A stretch of 64,000 nt of DNA from Sporobolomyces roseus (Eukaryota; Basidiomycota; Microbotryomycetes; Sporidiobolales; Sporidiobolaceae), in the NCBI GenBank assembly GCA_016617785.1, contig JADILM010000005.1, forward strand, positions 248,001-312,000. Reading direction: 5' to 3'. Below, one piece after another: positions 31,344 through 42,834 of the stretch. The notes under the pieces are model-generated. The model saw nothing but the letters and a program-made list of their open reading frames with translations. It did no database searches and was not told the DNA's origin. The position numbers and the translations under genes are program-made. Each line of letters starts with the position of its first letter. The stretch's first letter is position 1.

Positions 31344-34300
31344 ATGAGTTCAGACTCATCAGATGATGATCTACCACCTCCATCTGTACTACTAGACAAA
31401 CTCTTAACTCCCTCTACACCTCTCAAACCTACTCGATCAACTTTATCGAAATCAATCAACAAACCCGTCTCCAATCCTCCACTACCTCTTAGCGAGTCTG
31501 CAACTCCATACAAAGATACTACAAGGCAACAGAGAAGATCTAGTCCCCGACTCTTAGAGAAACGCGTTTGTCAATCCCAAACTTCCTCCTCGATCTCTCC
31601 TCCTCCGCCTCCTCTACCTCTGCCTATACAACGCGCACTTTCTCCGCTAGTACTAGAAGATCAAGATTTATCGAGGGAGAGTGAGAGGGAGAGACATGAT
31701 AGTTTGGTAAGGGAATTGTTTCCACCTTCACCACCACCTCCTCAAATTCATTCCTCAACCTCGAATCGACCGAGATCTCCAAGTGTGATATCTGACTCAG
31801 AGGCAGAAAGTAGAGGGATTGGAATGAGGCGGAAAGAGCAAGGGAAATGTGGGTGCGAAGGAGAGAAGAACCTGAGACGAACGAGCGAAGGAACGGTAGT
31901 GAGTGACAGTGAAGCTGAGAATAATCAATCGTACGTCACATGATCACTCTCGATGAGAACCTGAGGGAAAACATTGGCTGATTGCTTTCGTTCGCGCTTG
32001 TTTGGTTCGTTCAGATTGCGAAATTTCGAGAAAGAGAATCGGAACAAGAAGACTCCTAGGAAGCCGAGATCATCAATTTCGTTCACTATCGACTCATCAT
32101 CTTCCTCCGACGAGGACGAAAGAGAAGGAGATAGGTCACCGATGAAGAAGAAGGAACAAGGAGTTCATGCGAAATCTCTACAAGTGTATGGGAAGAAGAT
32201 GGATCAAGATGGCTTAGTAAACAGCCTGAACCGACTGGATCTTACGTGAGTCTGCTCAGAGTCCTCCATACTCAGTGTCGCGTGCTGAGACCTTGAGTTG
32301 CGAAGTCATAGCTTCCCACCTTTTCCTCCCAATCCCTCAACCTCTCGTCCCCGCATCATCCCCTCCCCTCTCAAATCTCCTACTTCCCCTTCTCTACCCT
32401 GTACCGATCCTTTGGCTCCTCGACCTCCCCAACGAACTGCTCGAACGCCTCATCAAAGAAGACGAATCACAATTTCTATCGCTTCTTCCTCCGACTCTTC
32501 AGACTCGGATTCACCAATTGTCGAGCGAGGGAAGACTCCACGTTCGAGAGCCAAGAAGGACGAGGAGAATGAGGAGGAGGTTATTGTAGTTGAAACGGAC
32601 GATGACGATGAAGTATTATTACCGATTGCGAGTGATCCAGAGTTGGGATTGAATGGGAACGCGAGAAGAGATGGAGGATTCGGGTACAAGGGGATAAAGG
32701 ATGTTTGGGAGAATGATGGAGTTTTAATCTAGTTAGTCGAGCTCTTCGGATATCAAGCGTTTTCTTCAGCTTCATGCTGATCGACTCTTGGAGTATTGTT
32801 TGATCTCACAGTGAACCAACTCCGAAGAAACGACCTACGAAACTTACACTTCCTACAACATTGACAGAAACGAAACCTTCTCCCTCTCCTTCTCCGTTTA
32901 TTCGACCACCTCTCCCTTCATCCTCGTCAGTACCTCTCGACACGCCAACAACAACAAGCAAGAAATCGATCCTCAAGAAGAACAATGATCGACGATCCGA
33001 ACCTCTAGATTCACCGACGAAAGGAGGAGGAACCGGAATTAGTAAACGAAGAGTCGAGATTGATCTGACGGGTAGCAGTAGCAGCGAAGAGGAAGATGAT
33101 CTCTCACCCCCAGCTCGAACTAGTATTCATTCTCGCTCATTCCCCTCGACTCCAACCAACAAGAAACCCTCAGCCCCGACCCCTCGTCGATCCCCTTTTA
33201 AACCCAAACCCAAGCCTACTCCGTCCTCTCGCTCCTCGACTCCCCTCCTAACTCCCTCGGATCGCTCCCAACTCCCACTCGACCTGATCCGAGAATTGGA
33301 CAAACTCGTATTCCGTAAGAAATGGGAAGGACTAACTTGTTTAGGAGATGGTGGGAAAGGGTTACCTGATGGATTGGAAGTGGTTTGGAATAATAGATTA
33401 CTCAAAACTGCTGGTAGAGCAAAATGGAAATCGTACGCTTTTCTTTCCTCTCTAGTCTCCTTTCCTTTTCCTTCCCTCCTTTCTTACGCTGATAAAGTTT
33501 CGAAGGTGTAGGATCAAATCACCTGGGAAAGAGACGGTTCATAAGACCACGATTGAGTTGGCTACGAAAGTGACGGATACAGAAGAGAAATTGAAACATA
33601 CTTTGGCTCATGAATTGTGTCACATAGCAGCATGGATCCTTTCAAACGAAGTCAAACCTCCTCATGGCAACGCTTTCAAATTATGGTTGAGTTCTAAACC
33701 CCTTCTCTCTCCGTTATGATAATGATAGGGATGAGTAGCTGATGAGTAGATGTGGAGAGAAAACAGGGCGAAGAGGATCATGTTAGTTAGAAAAGATATA
33801 GAGGTTACTACTACTCATTCGTATCAAATCGTTTACAAATATCGTTGGCAATGTTCTTCTTCTTTCTGCGGTAAAATGTACGTTCTCCCCTCCCTTCCTC
33901 TCTCTCTCTGTCTGAAATGGAATCCGAGCTGATGAAGAGGGAGAGTATTGGAGAGTTATTTAGATTTGGGAGACATTCAAACAGTATTAATCCTAGTACT
34001 CATGGATGTCCATGTGGAGGTAAATTGAGAGGTATCGATAAGGATGGGAACTTGAAGAAGGAGAGGGAGAAGGTAATGGTTGAGGGGGAAGATGGAAAGA
34101 TGGTTGAAACGCCAAAGAAGAAAAGTCCTTGGTTGGAATTCGTCGCTGTACGTTTCCGGTCTCTCTCTTACTCGCCGTCATTGTTAGGCGCTGATGAGGT
34201 TCATGAGGTGGACTGGGGAACGTAGACTGAATCACCGATAGTTAGGAAAGAGATTTCTGGGATTCCTCAATCTGAAGTACTGAAAGTTGTCGCTGAACGT

Positions 34301-34420
34301 TGGAAGTTCAAGAAGGAGGAAATGGCGAGAAGTGCGATGAGGGAGAAGGAGGAACAGCGGGAGAAGGAGAGGAAGGAGGAAGGCGAGTTTAAAGAAGCGT
34401 TTGAAGTATTGAAAGTTTAG
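31344..34420 (+). CDS. SprT-like zinc metalloprotease with HMG-like C-terminus (GCNA type)
   Basis: Starts MSSDSSDDDLPPPSVLLDKL. A long acidic and Ser-rich disordered N-terminus contains SDSEAE repeats typical of SUMO-interacting regions. The protease core has TVHKTTIELATKVTDTEEKL, then KHTLAHELCHIAAWILSNEV and PPHGNAFKLW: HELCH plus a downstream His is the SprT zinc site. It is followed by KYRWQCSSSFCGK and HGCPCGGKL, a four-Cys zinc ribbon. The last exon encodes SPWLEFVA, then PIVRKEISGIPQSEVLKVVA, ERWKFKKEE, which looks like an HMG box. The order IDR, SprT, zinc ribbon, HMG matches GCNA and an S. pombe HMG-box relative. GCNA helps resolve DNA-protein crosslinks. Exons are separated by at least six introns; some exon boundaries are approximate. 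Confidence 0.8.
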
Positions 34421-34608
34421 ATTTATTTTCGTTATTTTGTCGTTGTACGATGACTCTCTGATACAATATCGGTATTCTCTTACTCAGCATCAGCTAGAGC
34501 GTGTCTGTAGGTTTGGGTTGCGAAGTGCGAAACCCTTGCGAAACTCTGAATACATAACTTCGAAAGACTGAGTGAAAAAAATCTCTCCTTCAAACAACAG
34601 CCATAAGG

Positions 34609-35974
34609 ATGCCTCGACTACCTACACAACCAGAGAACACTACGCCTATCCCACTACGATCTGGATTCTACGCTTTACCCTTCAATCAAGGATCAGTTCA
34701 CCTCTTTACTCGACTTCACTCCTCAATCTCAGATGAAGAAGATCCAGCAACAGAAAGTCAACTCTACGTAACTGGAATACCACTGGGTATGTCAGAGAAA
34801 GGGCTCAAGCAATCCCTTTCAAAAGTTTGGGAGAATCAAAAGATCAAGAAAGTCGAACTCTTAGCCTCCTCCTCTTCAACTGGATCAAATGGAGTCTTGT
34901 CATTATACACGAAAGAAGTAATGGCAGCTCAACATGGAGTACCCTTTCAAGGAATAACCGTCTCGCCTCTATTCGATCCAACTTCGTTACCTCCTCCCTT
35001 TCCCTCTTCCTCTTCCTCAGCGATCCTCACTTTCTCCTCCCCTCCCACATTCCCACCACCCCCTTATCCTTCTTCCACCACCCTCTCGATCGCAACCCAA
35101 CCTTCATTCCTCGTTTCGAGTGCATCTCGACATCAATCCGCTAGACCTCATCGATCCATCGCACTCGCTCACGTCGATACCTGGATGCAAGCATACGACG
35201 CACGAAAGCTCGCTTTAGCCCCCGCTTCTTACTCCGCCGACGTCCTCATCGCTTCTCGCGAAGCCGAAGCCCTCGCGAAACGTAAAAAAGGAAAGAATGG
35301 AAAGACTACGGATGTTGGACCTTTACCTGGTAGTGCAGCAGAGGCATTGGCGAGACATGCAGAAGAACAGAGGAGAAAGATGGATAGGGATCATAACCCC
35401 GACGAAATTCAGGATGGGGAATGGACTTTGGTGACTGGTGGTGGGAAACATGGCAAGAGTTTGTTACCTGAGGGTGCGGTACCTAATTTAGAAGGGTATG
35501 GGGGAGTTACGGTTAAAGTTGCGACTAAGAAGAGGGGGAAACAGAGTGAACAGGAAGAAGAGCTTAATAGGGACGCAGGAATTAAAAAAATCGTTGGCGA
35601 AGGGTTCTACAGGTTCAACAAGGCAGATTCGAGGAGGAAGAGTAAGTTCACATTCGTTCTCTTCTCGTGACTCGCTCGAGGCTGTTGAGCTGACAAAGGG
35701 GGCTACGGATTTAGGTCTCACTGCACTCAGAACTCGATTCGAAGAAGATAAAGCACGAGTGGATCGAATGCGTAGTGACTCAGGAGGGCGAGGGAGAGGA
35801 GGTCGAGGAGGGTTCAGAGGGGGATCTTCTTCTTCGAGGGGTTCGAGTTCTTTCAGAGGTGGATCTTCGAGAGGTGGAGGAGGGTTTTCGAGAGGTTCAT
35901 CGAGGGGCGGATCCTCGAGAGGAGGAGGGGGAGGATCAGGAGGAAGAGAAGGAAGGTCGTATAAACCTTACTAG
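34609..35974 (+). CDS. RRP7: Ribosomal RNA-processing protein Rrp7, with an RGG insertion
   Basis: Two exons, 34609-35641 and 35715-35974, encode 430 residues. It starts MPRLPTQPENTTPIPLRSGF, then YALPFNQG and an RRM-like LYVTGIPLGMSEKGLKQSLS. The C-terminal Rrp7 signature is present: DGEWTLVTGGGK, GEGFYRFNKADSRRK, SLTALRTRFEEDKARVDRMR, then YKPY at the end. Rrp7 is a 40S biogenesis factor of the SSU processome (UtpC, Utp22-Rrp7). In usual family members the helix after FEEDK runs straight to a basic stretch and PY. Here about 60 residues of RGG and GGSSRGG repeats are inserted just before the final YKPY. The intron is gtaagt ... tttag, phase 1. Confidence 0.85.
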
Positions 35975-37916
35975 TCGTCGAATTGACAGTTTTAAGGGAT
36001 TGATGGACGACTGTCTAGTCTCGAAGACCGTTTCAGGCGAAATATCATGCGAGGATGGCTTTGAGCTCTCGCTTTCTCGACTAGTGGCGTCGCTTCGAGT
36101 ACCGTGTATGACCCTGCGAGTCTCCGCTTCCTGGTGGTGGCGCGAACTCGTCAAACAGTCGTGTCGATTTCCGAATCGTCGACTAGATTAAAGCACGATC
36201 CATGAACTGTACAAGTGAGTCGTATCGACAGGAAAGGGACAGCGAGGGGGTACTGTACTCATCGAGGCCGCAAGATGATTCGTAATCGCCGACGAAAGTA
36301 GCAGAATCAGGATAATCCAGTCCTACATCAATGAGTTTTCGGGTCAAGGTCGATTTGTATCATACGTAGTGCTCAGTACTGTCAATCAGCTACATGAACA
36401 GCATGCGATAGCCTCGATTCTGCGGTTTTCTTCTTGAAAGCCATGACCACGTGAATTCGCATTCTGTTTTCCTGTTTTTCGATCACGAGTAACAGCAACC
36501 ACAGATCTCGGCATCGTGATCTTGTTTCGATGTGGGATAGCTATCAGAGTGTTGGATAAAAAATCAACTCGTCAGAGAGGACAATCAACAAGAGTCGACG
36601 GATCACTCCACAAAACGATGTAGGCACAAAGCGACGTCTTAATGCTACCTCGAAGCGGTGGGACCCGAATTCGGATAAAGAGAGGAGTACGAAGCGCTCA
36701 AGGGAAGAAGGGATAGACTGGGGAAAGTGCAGGGAACAATCGAAAGGGCCTAGAAGAAGTGCAGGACGACTAGATGGGGTCTGTTATGAGTGAACTCGCT
36801 TGTGGATAATTTTCCAGCTCATCTTGAGAAAGGACGAGATAAGATCGCTCTGCGACTTCGTGAATGATTGGAAGCAAAGGAAGCGAGGAAAGCTGTTGTA
36901 AGAGGAGAGGTGAGCTTGGTGGTCAAACGCAGCAGTCTAGCGAAACGTGACGAGCCCGGGGACTGGCGGGAGATCTATGTAGCTACAGACCAACTACGAA
37001 ACGTCGAAGAGCGGACTATAAGATAGAGGAGATTAGGGGAAGTTTCGCTCGGGTATAGAACCACGCGAGGAAGAGACGTACCGAGTGCTAGAGGGTCGTG
37101 TGGACAGACTCGACTTAGCTCAGAGACCTGAAAGACGGACTACAGGGAGGAGGAGAAAGAAAACAGATCAGAAGGAGCACGAATAAGACTCGAAATTCCG
37201 GGAGCTCGAAAGTTGTAAACCGAAAGCACTACTGCATTCAGCTGCTCGAACTTGGCCTATACGTACCGTTCTCAAGTACAGCTCAACTGCAGTGCAAGTG
37301 GCTTAGCTCGACGGATGTGTCGGATTCTCGCGAGCTCGTCCAAGGGAATTCGATTCTCTGAAACGCTTCGAATCCTGTTGGACCTCTGCTGCAGCCTACC
37401 CTCTGCATTAGATTGTGAGAGTCTCGCAAACTCCAGCTGGGTCTCGCTACTGCATATAATCAGAGAGACTTTGCGAACGCAAGCGAGTGCTGTTCGAGCT
37501 CAATCAATTTTTGGTAGCGGCCGCGCTGCTGTCGGTCTTTAGGTCTAGGTCTAGGTCGGTGGGGGAGGAGAGGGGCATTGGGTTAGAGGCAAGACGATAG
37601 GCGATCGAGACTGCTTAGACAACTCTCGCGAGCTCGCAGGGAAATTTCCATCCAAATCGGAGATGATATGTCACGAGTGTTTCCGGCACAGCTAAACAAC
37701 TAAGGTAACTGCCAGAGAGAGAGAAAAGAGAGAGTAGTCTAGTAAAGAGTGTATCCGATTAAGGGGAGAGAGAAAGAGTGTTGACAAATAGGTTGAAATC
37801 CCCCAAAAAGAGCGACGAGGGAACAAATACAAGTACTGCTGGCTGACCGTTACATAGCTAGTGTGTAGTAGAGAGGACTAGGCGCTTTTGAAGAGAAGGA
37901 GGAGGGAGGAGCGAAT
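35975..37916. other. 1.9 kb stretch without a recognisable gene
   Basis: The longest gene-free stretch in the window. The best open frame (37252-37542, 96 residues) has no motif. A hexamer TAGGTC is repeated three times at 37540-37557, a NotI site lies near 37517, and AG-rich tracts occur at 37715-37775. No tRNA B-box with a matching fold was found. It is the 3' flank of both convergent genes, so much of it is probably not promoter. It may hold a non-coding RNA, but the sequence alone does not show one. Confidence 0.5.
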
Positions 37917-40211
37917 CTAGGCGCCGGGGAAACGAGGAGCGTTGATGATCAAACCGAGGAGGACACCTGCGAGGGTACCGACGACGGGAACGGTGATGAT
38001 CCAGCCGAGCACGATCCACCCCACAGTTCGCCATCTGAACACGTACGAGATCGATTAGCAGAGGTCCAGCGAAGTTGAGGGAGGTCGAGAAGCGAAAAAA
38101 AGAGCTCACGAGATGGATTTGAGGTCTCCATTGCAGAGCGCGACTCCGATGGTGGCACCGGTGATGCACATAGTAGTGGAGACGGGAAGACCGTACTGGG
38201 AAGCGAGAATGACGGTGATAGCTAGGAGAGAGGACGGAAAAAGTCAGTTTTCGAAAAAAGAAAGCTCAAATCGAAAAAGTCGTCGAAACTCACCAGATCC
38301 AAGTTCCATCGAGAAACCACGGGAGGGAGAGTGAAGAGTCATCTTGGTACCGAGAACTCTCATAATGTTGTAACCGTAAGTTGCGAGACCGACGACGAGG
38401 AGGGAAGCGGCGGCGACCAATTGCCAGACGGGAACTTCTGACTCCTTGGTAGAGATGGTACCGGTTGACCAGGTGTGGTAGATAACAGCGAAAGGTCCAA
38501 CAGCGTTCGAGACATCGTTGGCACCGTGAGCGAAAGAGTTGACACAGGCGGTGAAGACTTGAACGAAGGAGAAAGTAGCCTCGGTTTCTGTAAGAGGGAG
38601 GGCAGAGTCAGCCAAATGTGTCGAACGAAAAGGAAGAGAGGTGGAAACTAACCGTTAGGGTATTGCTTAGCACGAGCGTAGACGGCTTGCATTCGCTGGA
38701 ACTCCTTGTCACCGTTCTTTCCCTTCTCGGCAACGTGGATATCGTGGAAGACACCGTTCATGAAGACGGCCTTGATGGTCGACCAAGTCTTGTAACGGAC
38801 GATGATGTATAGGTTCTTCGGCTCGTACCAGTAACCGTCGATAGGGTGAGGATCAGCCTTTTCGACCTCCTTGTTGAGCACGCTAGGGTGAGCGGGAGTC
38901 TCGTGTCCGGGAAGGGGCTCTTCGTAGATCTTCTCGTCGCGAGCAGCCTCGGCAGATTCGATATCGGAAGATTCAGAGCGAACGGCTGAAGTACGAGGAA
39001 AAATCAGTCGACTGTCGGATTGAGGACGGAATTGGAAGCTTACGGATGGGGGCACCGTTGTCGTCCTTGATCATACGGAAATCAGTGACGGCGGAAGGAG
39101 CGGCGAGGGTTCCAGCATCGGCAGGGGCTTGACGGAACCAGAGAGCGGGACCGTAGAAGAAATGGAACCATCGAAGAGTGTAATCCTTCTTGACGACCTT
39201 GGCGTGAACGTAGGGAACCCAGAAGAGGGCGGCGAGGAGAGCGACGACCGAGGCAGTACCGACGATAGCTCCGGCCATAGGTCCAGGCGCGAGTTCATCA
39301 AGACCGAGGGAAGGGGAACCCTGAAATCTCGGGAGCAAGAGTCAGTACGAAGTCGAGAAGAGAACGCAAAGAGGAATCGTCGACTGACCTTGTAGATGAC
39401 AGACATGGTCATGACGGCGGCGGCGAGGAACATGAAGCAAGGTCCGGAAGCGAGGGCGTAAGGAGCGGGATTCTTGCGAACGAGAACGGTGTATTTGGCG
39501 ATCAAATAAAGAACCGCGGCGAATCCAGCAGCCATGGCAGGGGCGATACCGAAGCTGTAGTCGACGATGCTGATCAGCTCCAGCTGGTCGGATCGAAAGA
39601 CGAGAGCAAAAGAGCTCACCCAGCGAAAATTGTTCCGAGACCTTTTCCATCGTTCCATCCCCATTGAACTGCCTCAGGTCCTCCCAACGCAACACCGACA
39701 CCAGCTAACGCCGAAATGAGAGAGTAGGTAGTCGAGACGGGCCATGATTGCTTGGTGCAAACCATCAACCACGAAGCGGAAGCGGTGATAGCGCAAGCGA
39801 AGGCGAGAAGTTGAACTCCGGGGTCGTCTTGGAAGGCGGAAGCTGAGATGATACCATTCTTGACGGTGGACTATTATCGAGTGGCAGAGTGTCAGTCAGA
39901 TGCAGGTCGGGAAGAGGAGAATGAAAGGGAAACGTACAGCAGTTCGAGCTCCGACGGCGACAGCTCCAGCGAATTCCATCACAGCGGCAGCCATACAGGC
40001 TTGAGCCATAGTGAGTGATTTAGATCTATCATCATCCAAAGAAGAGGTAAGCATTTGAAGTCCCCTCGCGAAGTTTCATCCAAATTCGCACTCACCCGAC
40101 ACTAGTTGCGAAACTGTTTGCGACATCGTTTGCTCCGATGTTGTACGCATCCAAAGCTGCAAAGATGGTACCGATGGCAAAGATGTAATCATATTGGTGC
40201 ATAGCCGGCAT
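37917..40211 (-). CDS. PHO89: Sodium/phosphate symporter of the PiT family (Pho89-like)
   Basis: Starts MPAMHQYDYIFAIGTIFAAL, then DAYNIGANDVANSFATSV, the first PiT signature. The second signature is near the C-terminus: TACVNSFAHGANDVSNAVGP, FAVIYHTW. Many hydrophobic segments lie between and after (about ten to twelve helices), and the last residues are GLIINAPRFPGA. A central hydrophilic loop of about 150 residues (around 38640-39060, RSESSDIESAEAARDEKIYE and following) splits the two halves, as in other fungal PiT proteins. The protein imports inorganic phosphate with sodium at the plasma membrane. In yeasts PHO89 is induced by phosphate starvation through Pho4. There are about eight short introns. 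Confidence 0.9.
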
Positions 40212-41357
40212 GATGGGCGAAGGAAAGCTTTTGCGGGAGGTCGAAAAAGGTGTGGAAAGAGGGGACTTTGAAGTCGACGGCGGGTCGAGCTAGTCTTGAA
40301 GAGAAGGAGTAGAGGAGGGGGAAGGAGAAGGTTGAAGAGCTGTTGGTGAAGAGCAGATGAAGAAAGAAGAGAGAGAGAGAGGCGATCTTTTTCGACGTTA
40401 AATCGAAGCCCGTTCCTTCGCTTCGAACGTGCAAACCACTGCCCAATTGCATTGCACACCGCCAGGAGAACGCTGAACGTGTGGTAGAGCCAAGAGCGAT
40501 TTTCACTTCGCCAAGTACGACCTCCAACAATGTAAGGGGAAATCGACCAAATTGCTCGAGGTCTCGTACTTTCCAGTTTCACGATGCAGCGGTTCGGGGC
40601 TAACAGACGTTGCCGGATCAACGTTTCAGGAGTGGGGCGTGAGACGAAGGCGAACTGAGTTCTGACCATAGCGAAGGAAGAAGAACATTTTCGGAGTTCG
40701 GTTATAGAACTCTGCGGAGAAAACGTTCTTTTACATCTCCTGTTGACCGAGCCCATCGCCGTGCAGCAGAACGTTACGGAGAGTTCAAGCTAGCCCATGT
40801 GCTACCCTACGGGCTATACTAGCGCCGAGCAAAGGTGGATTTGAGTTGGGCAAGTCGTGTGAGCGATTCATTTCGAAACGAGAAGGTCAGCGATACTGTA
40901 CAACAAAAGAGAGGGAAACGTTCTTTCTCTCAACGTCGCTGGTCGGAGGTCATCGATTAGAGGGCAAGCGGAGTAGAACCTGAGTCGGAAGCGTGACCGC
41001 GATGAAGGGAGACGAAGAGAACGCCTTTCGAAAGCGGATTCCATCGATCATCTTTCGTTGATCTTTCGCTTAATTCAGGAGTTTCTGCGACATCTCTTAC
41101 CTCTCGTCTCGCTTCTCGTACGCCCTGGAATCAAGTGATATAGTTTGTTGCTTTGCATTCCCCTCGACAGCACTCCCCTCCAACCCAGAACTACTCTTTT
41201 CTCCCTCGAATTAAGCGGTATGTTGACAAAGAGAGAGAGAGGTACAGGTTGATACGTCAGGAAGAGCAGAGTAGTGCAGGGGGGAAGATATCGAAGAGGC
41301 GATTGATGCAAAAGGAGAAAGTCGAGTTTGTCGTGAAAAGAAAAGCGATTTGAATGA
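40212..41357. promoter_or_regulatory. Upstream region of the PHO89-like gene
   Basis: About 1.1 kb with no supported gene. Two AACGTG (CACGTT on the other strand) motifs at 40426-40431 and 40476-40481 lie about 215 and 265 nt before the ATG. They resemble the low-affinity Pho4 site. This is a weak, short-motif match. Confidence 0.3.
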
Positions 41358-42764
41358 TTACTGAGCCCGTCTTTGTTGAGCTGCACCTCCTGCACCTGCC
41401 GCTCCTGCTGCTCCGGGTTGTTGGACTTGAATGATGGATTCAGAGTATCGAATGATCTGTAATCGTACGGAGAGATTCCAAAGTCAGTTTGGGTTCGAGA
41501 TCTTCGAGCGAGAAACACCAGAGGATCGATAAGAACGAAGATGAAGAGAAGGGATGACTCACAAGTTCTCGTACAGCTACGACACCCTTCTTTGCGATCG
41601 CAGGGCAAGATTGGTTCTTCACTACATAGTGCTCGACTTGCGAGTTGACCCATCCGAAAGCGGTTCGAGTCGGGGGAGAGAGGTAGTAGCGAAGTCGAAG
41701 GAAGTGTCCAAAGATCAGGGGAGTGAGAAGGCTGCATAGAAAGGTCAAGGCTCGGTGAGAATCGCAAGGTACTGAGGAGAAGAGAAAAGTAGCGACTGAC
41801 GAATTTTGGAAAGTGATGGCACCGAGAAGGATTCGACCAAAGACGAGACCGACTTCGATATAAGCTACGAACAGCATAGCGGTCTCATAGTTCGCCTTGA
41901 CCCATGTCTGTTCGCCGTTTTCCATAATAATCAGTACTTTTATCTTTTCCACTCTAGCTTCGCTTCGGAACAACAAATTTACCTGAATAGCCTTCGATAG
42001 TCGAGCACCTGCGCTCGCTGGTGCTTGAGGGGTAGAGGAAGCGTTCTTGCCAGCGGGAGTTGCGGGAACTTTGGGAAGAACCGAGGTTCGGAGGAAAGTG
42101 ACTGTTGACAGAATAAGTTGTCAGTTGATGATGCGGGGAGTGCGAGGTTGGGGGTGCCGAATCTCGAGGGAAACGTACGAGTGTGGAAAAGGGAGAAAGT
42201 TGCGAAGGGGAGGAGAGTGAAAGCGATAGGTTTCTGTAACAAGCGGAGACGTGTGAGCAGCTTCGAGACTGGAGCGAGTTTCCTACTTCCACGTCTACAC
42301 GTAGGAAGTAAAAGTACTAAGAATGACGAGACTTACGGTAAGGAACCAGTAGAACGCGAGCAAGAGATATTGGACGTTCTCATCGAGGAGAGCTCTTTGT
42401 ACGTATGCTCGATTAGGTTGAGGTGCTCCTAGTGATTTATACTATTCGGAAGAAAGGTTCCACGCAGCACAGCAACCAGAAAGAGAGAAATGAGATGTTG
42501 GCGACGTCAGCGATGCAATTTCTAGCTGGAAAGGGAAGGGGAACTCACGACGACGATTCCCCATGATACGATAGCTCCTGCGTAAGCTATATAGTAAGAT
42601 CTTGATCTGAACGAGAGCGTAATGAAGCCGAGGAGAGTGTGAATCGTCCCGAAGAGAACGAGTGCATGTCCGACTACAACGAGAAGAGGGTGAGTGGGAA
42701 CCTTCGGAATAGAATGCGTGTGCTTACCTGCCCAAGCGTAATGAGGGTACGAGACTTTAGCCAT
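41358..42764 (-). CDS. TMEM33/Pom33-family membrane protein
   Basis: Starts MAKVSYPHYAWAGKHTHSIP, then a helix LLVVVGHALVLFGTIHTLLG. After introns it continues RSRSYYIAYAGAIVSWGIVV, RAYVQRALLDENVQYLLLAF, YWFLTKPIAFTLLPFATFSL, FHTLTFLRTSVLP, then IQTWVKANYETAMLFVAYIE, VGLVFGRILLGAI, TPLIFGHFLRLRYYLSPPTR and a terminal Ala/Gly/Gln stretch ending RRAQ. DEN.QYLLLA, LLPFATFSLFH and LRLRYY are landmarks of the TMEM33/Pom33/Per33 family, which shapes ER tubules and helps insert nuclear pores. Four to five helices, six introns. The inverted-repeat copy A begins about 70 nt upstream of its ATG. Confidence 0.85.
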
Positions 42765-42834
42765 CTTGAGTGATTGGGGGTTGTGATGGGTCGAGAGAAG
42801 AGTCCAAAATTCGCAGTGAATTACAAGAAAGAAA

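Noticed and set aside
37491..37502. tRNA B-box-like GTTCGAGCTC
   Set aside because: The ninth base does not fit the GWTCRANNC consensus and no cloverleaf arms or A-box precede it.
37252..37542. 96-residue open frame in the gene-free interval
   Set aside because: Irregular composition and no domain. The region was left as intergenic.
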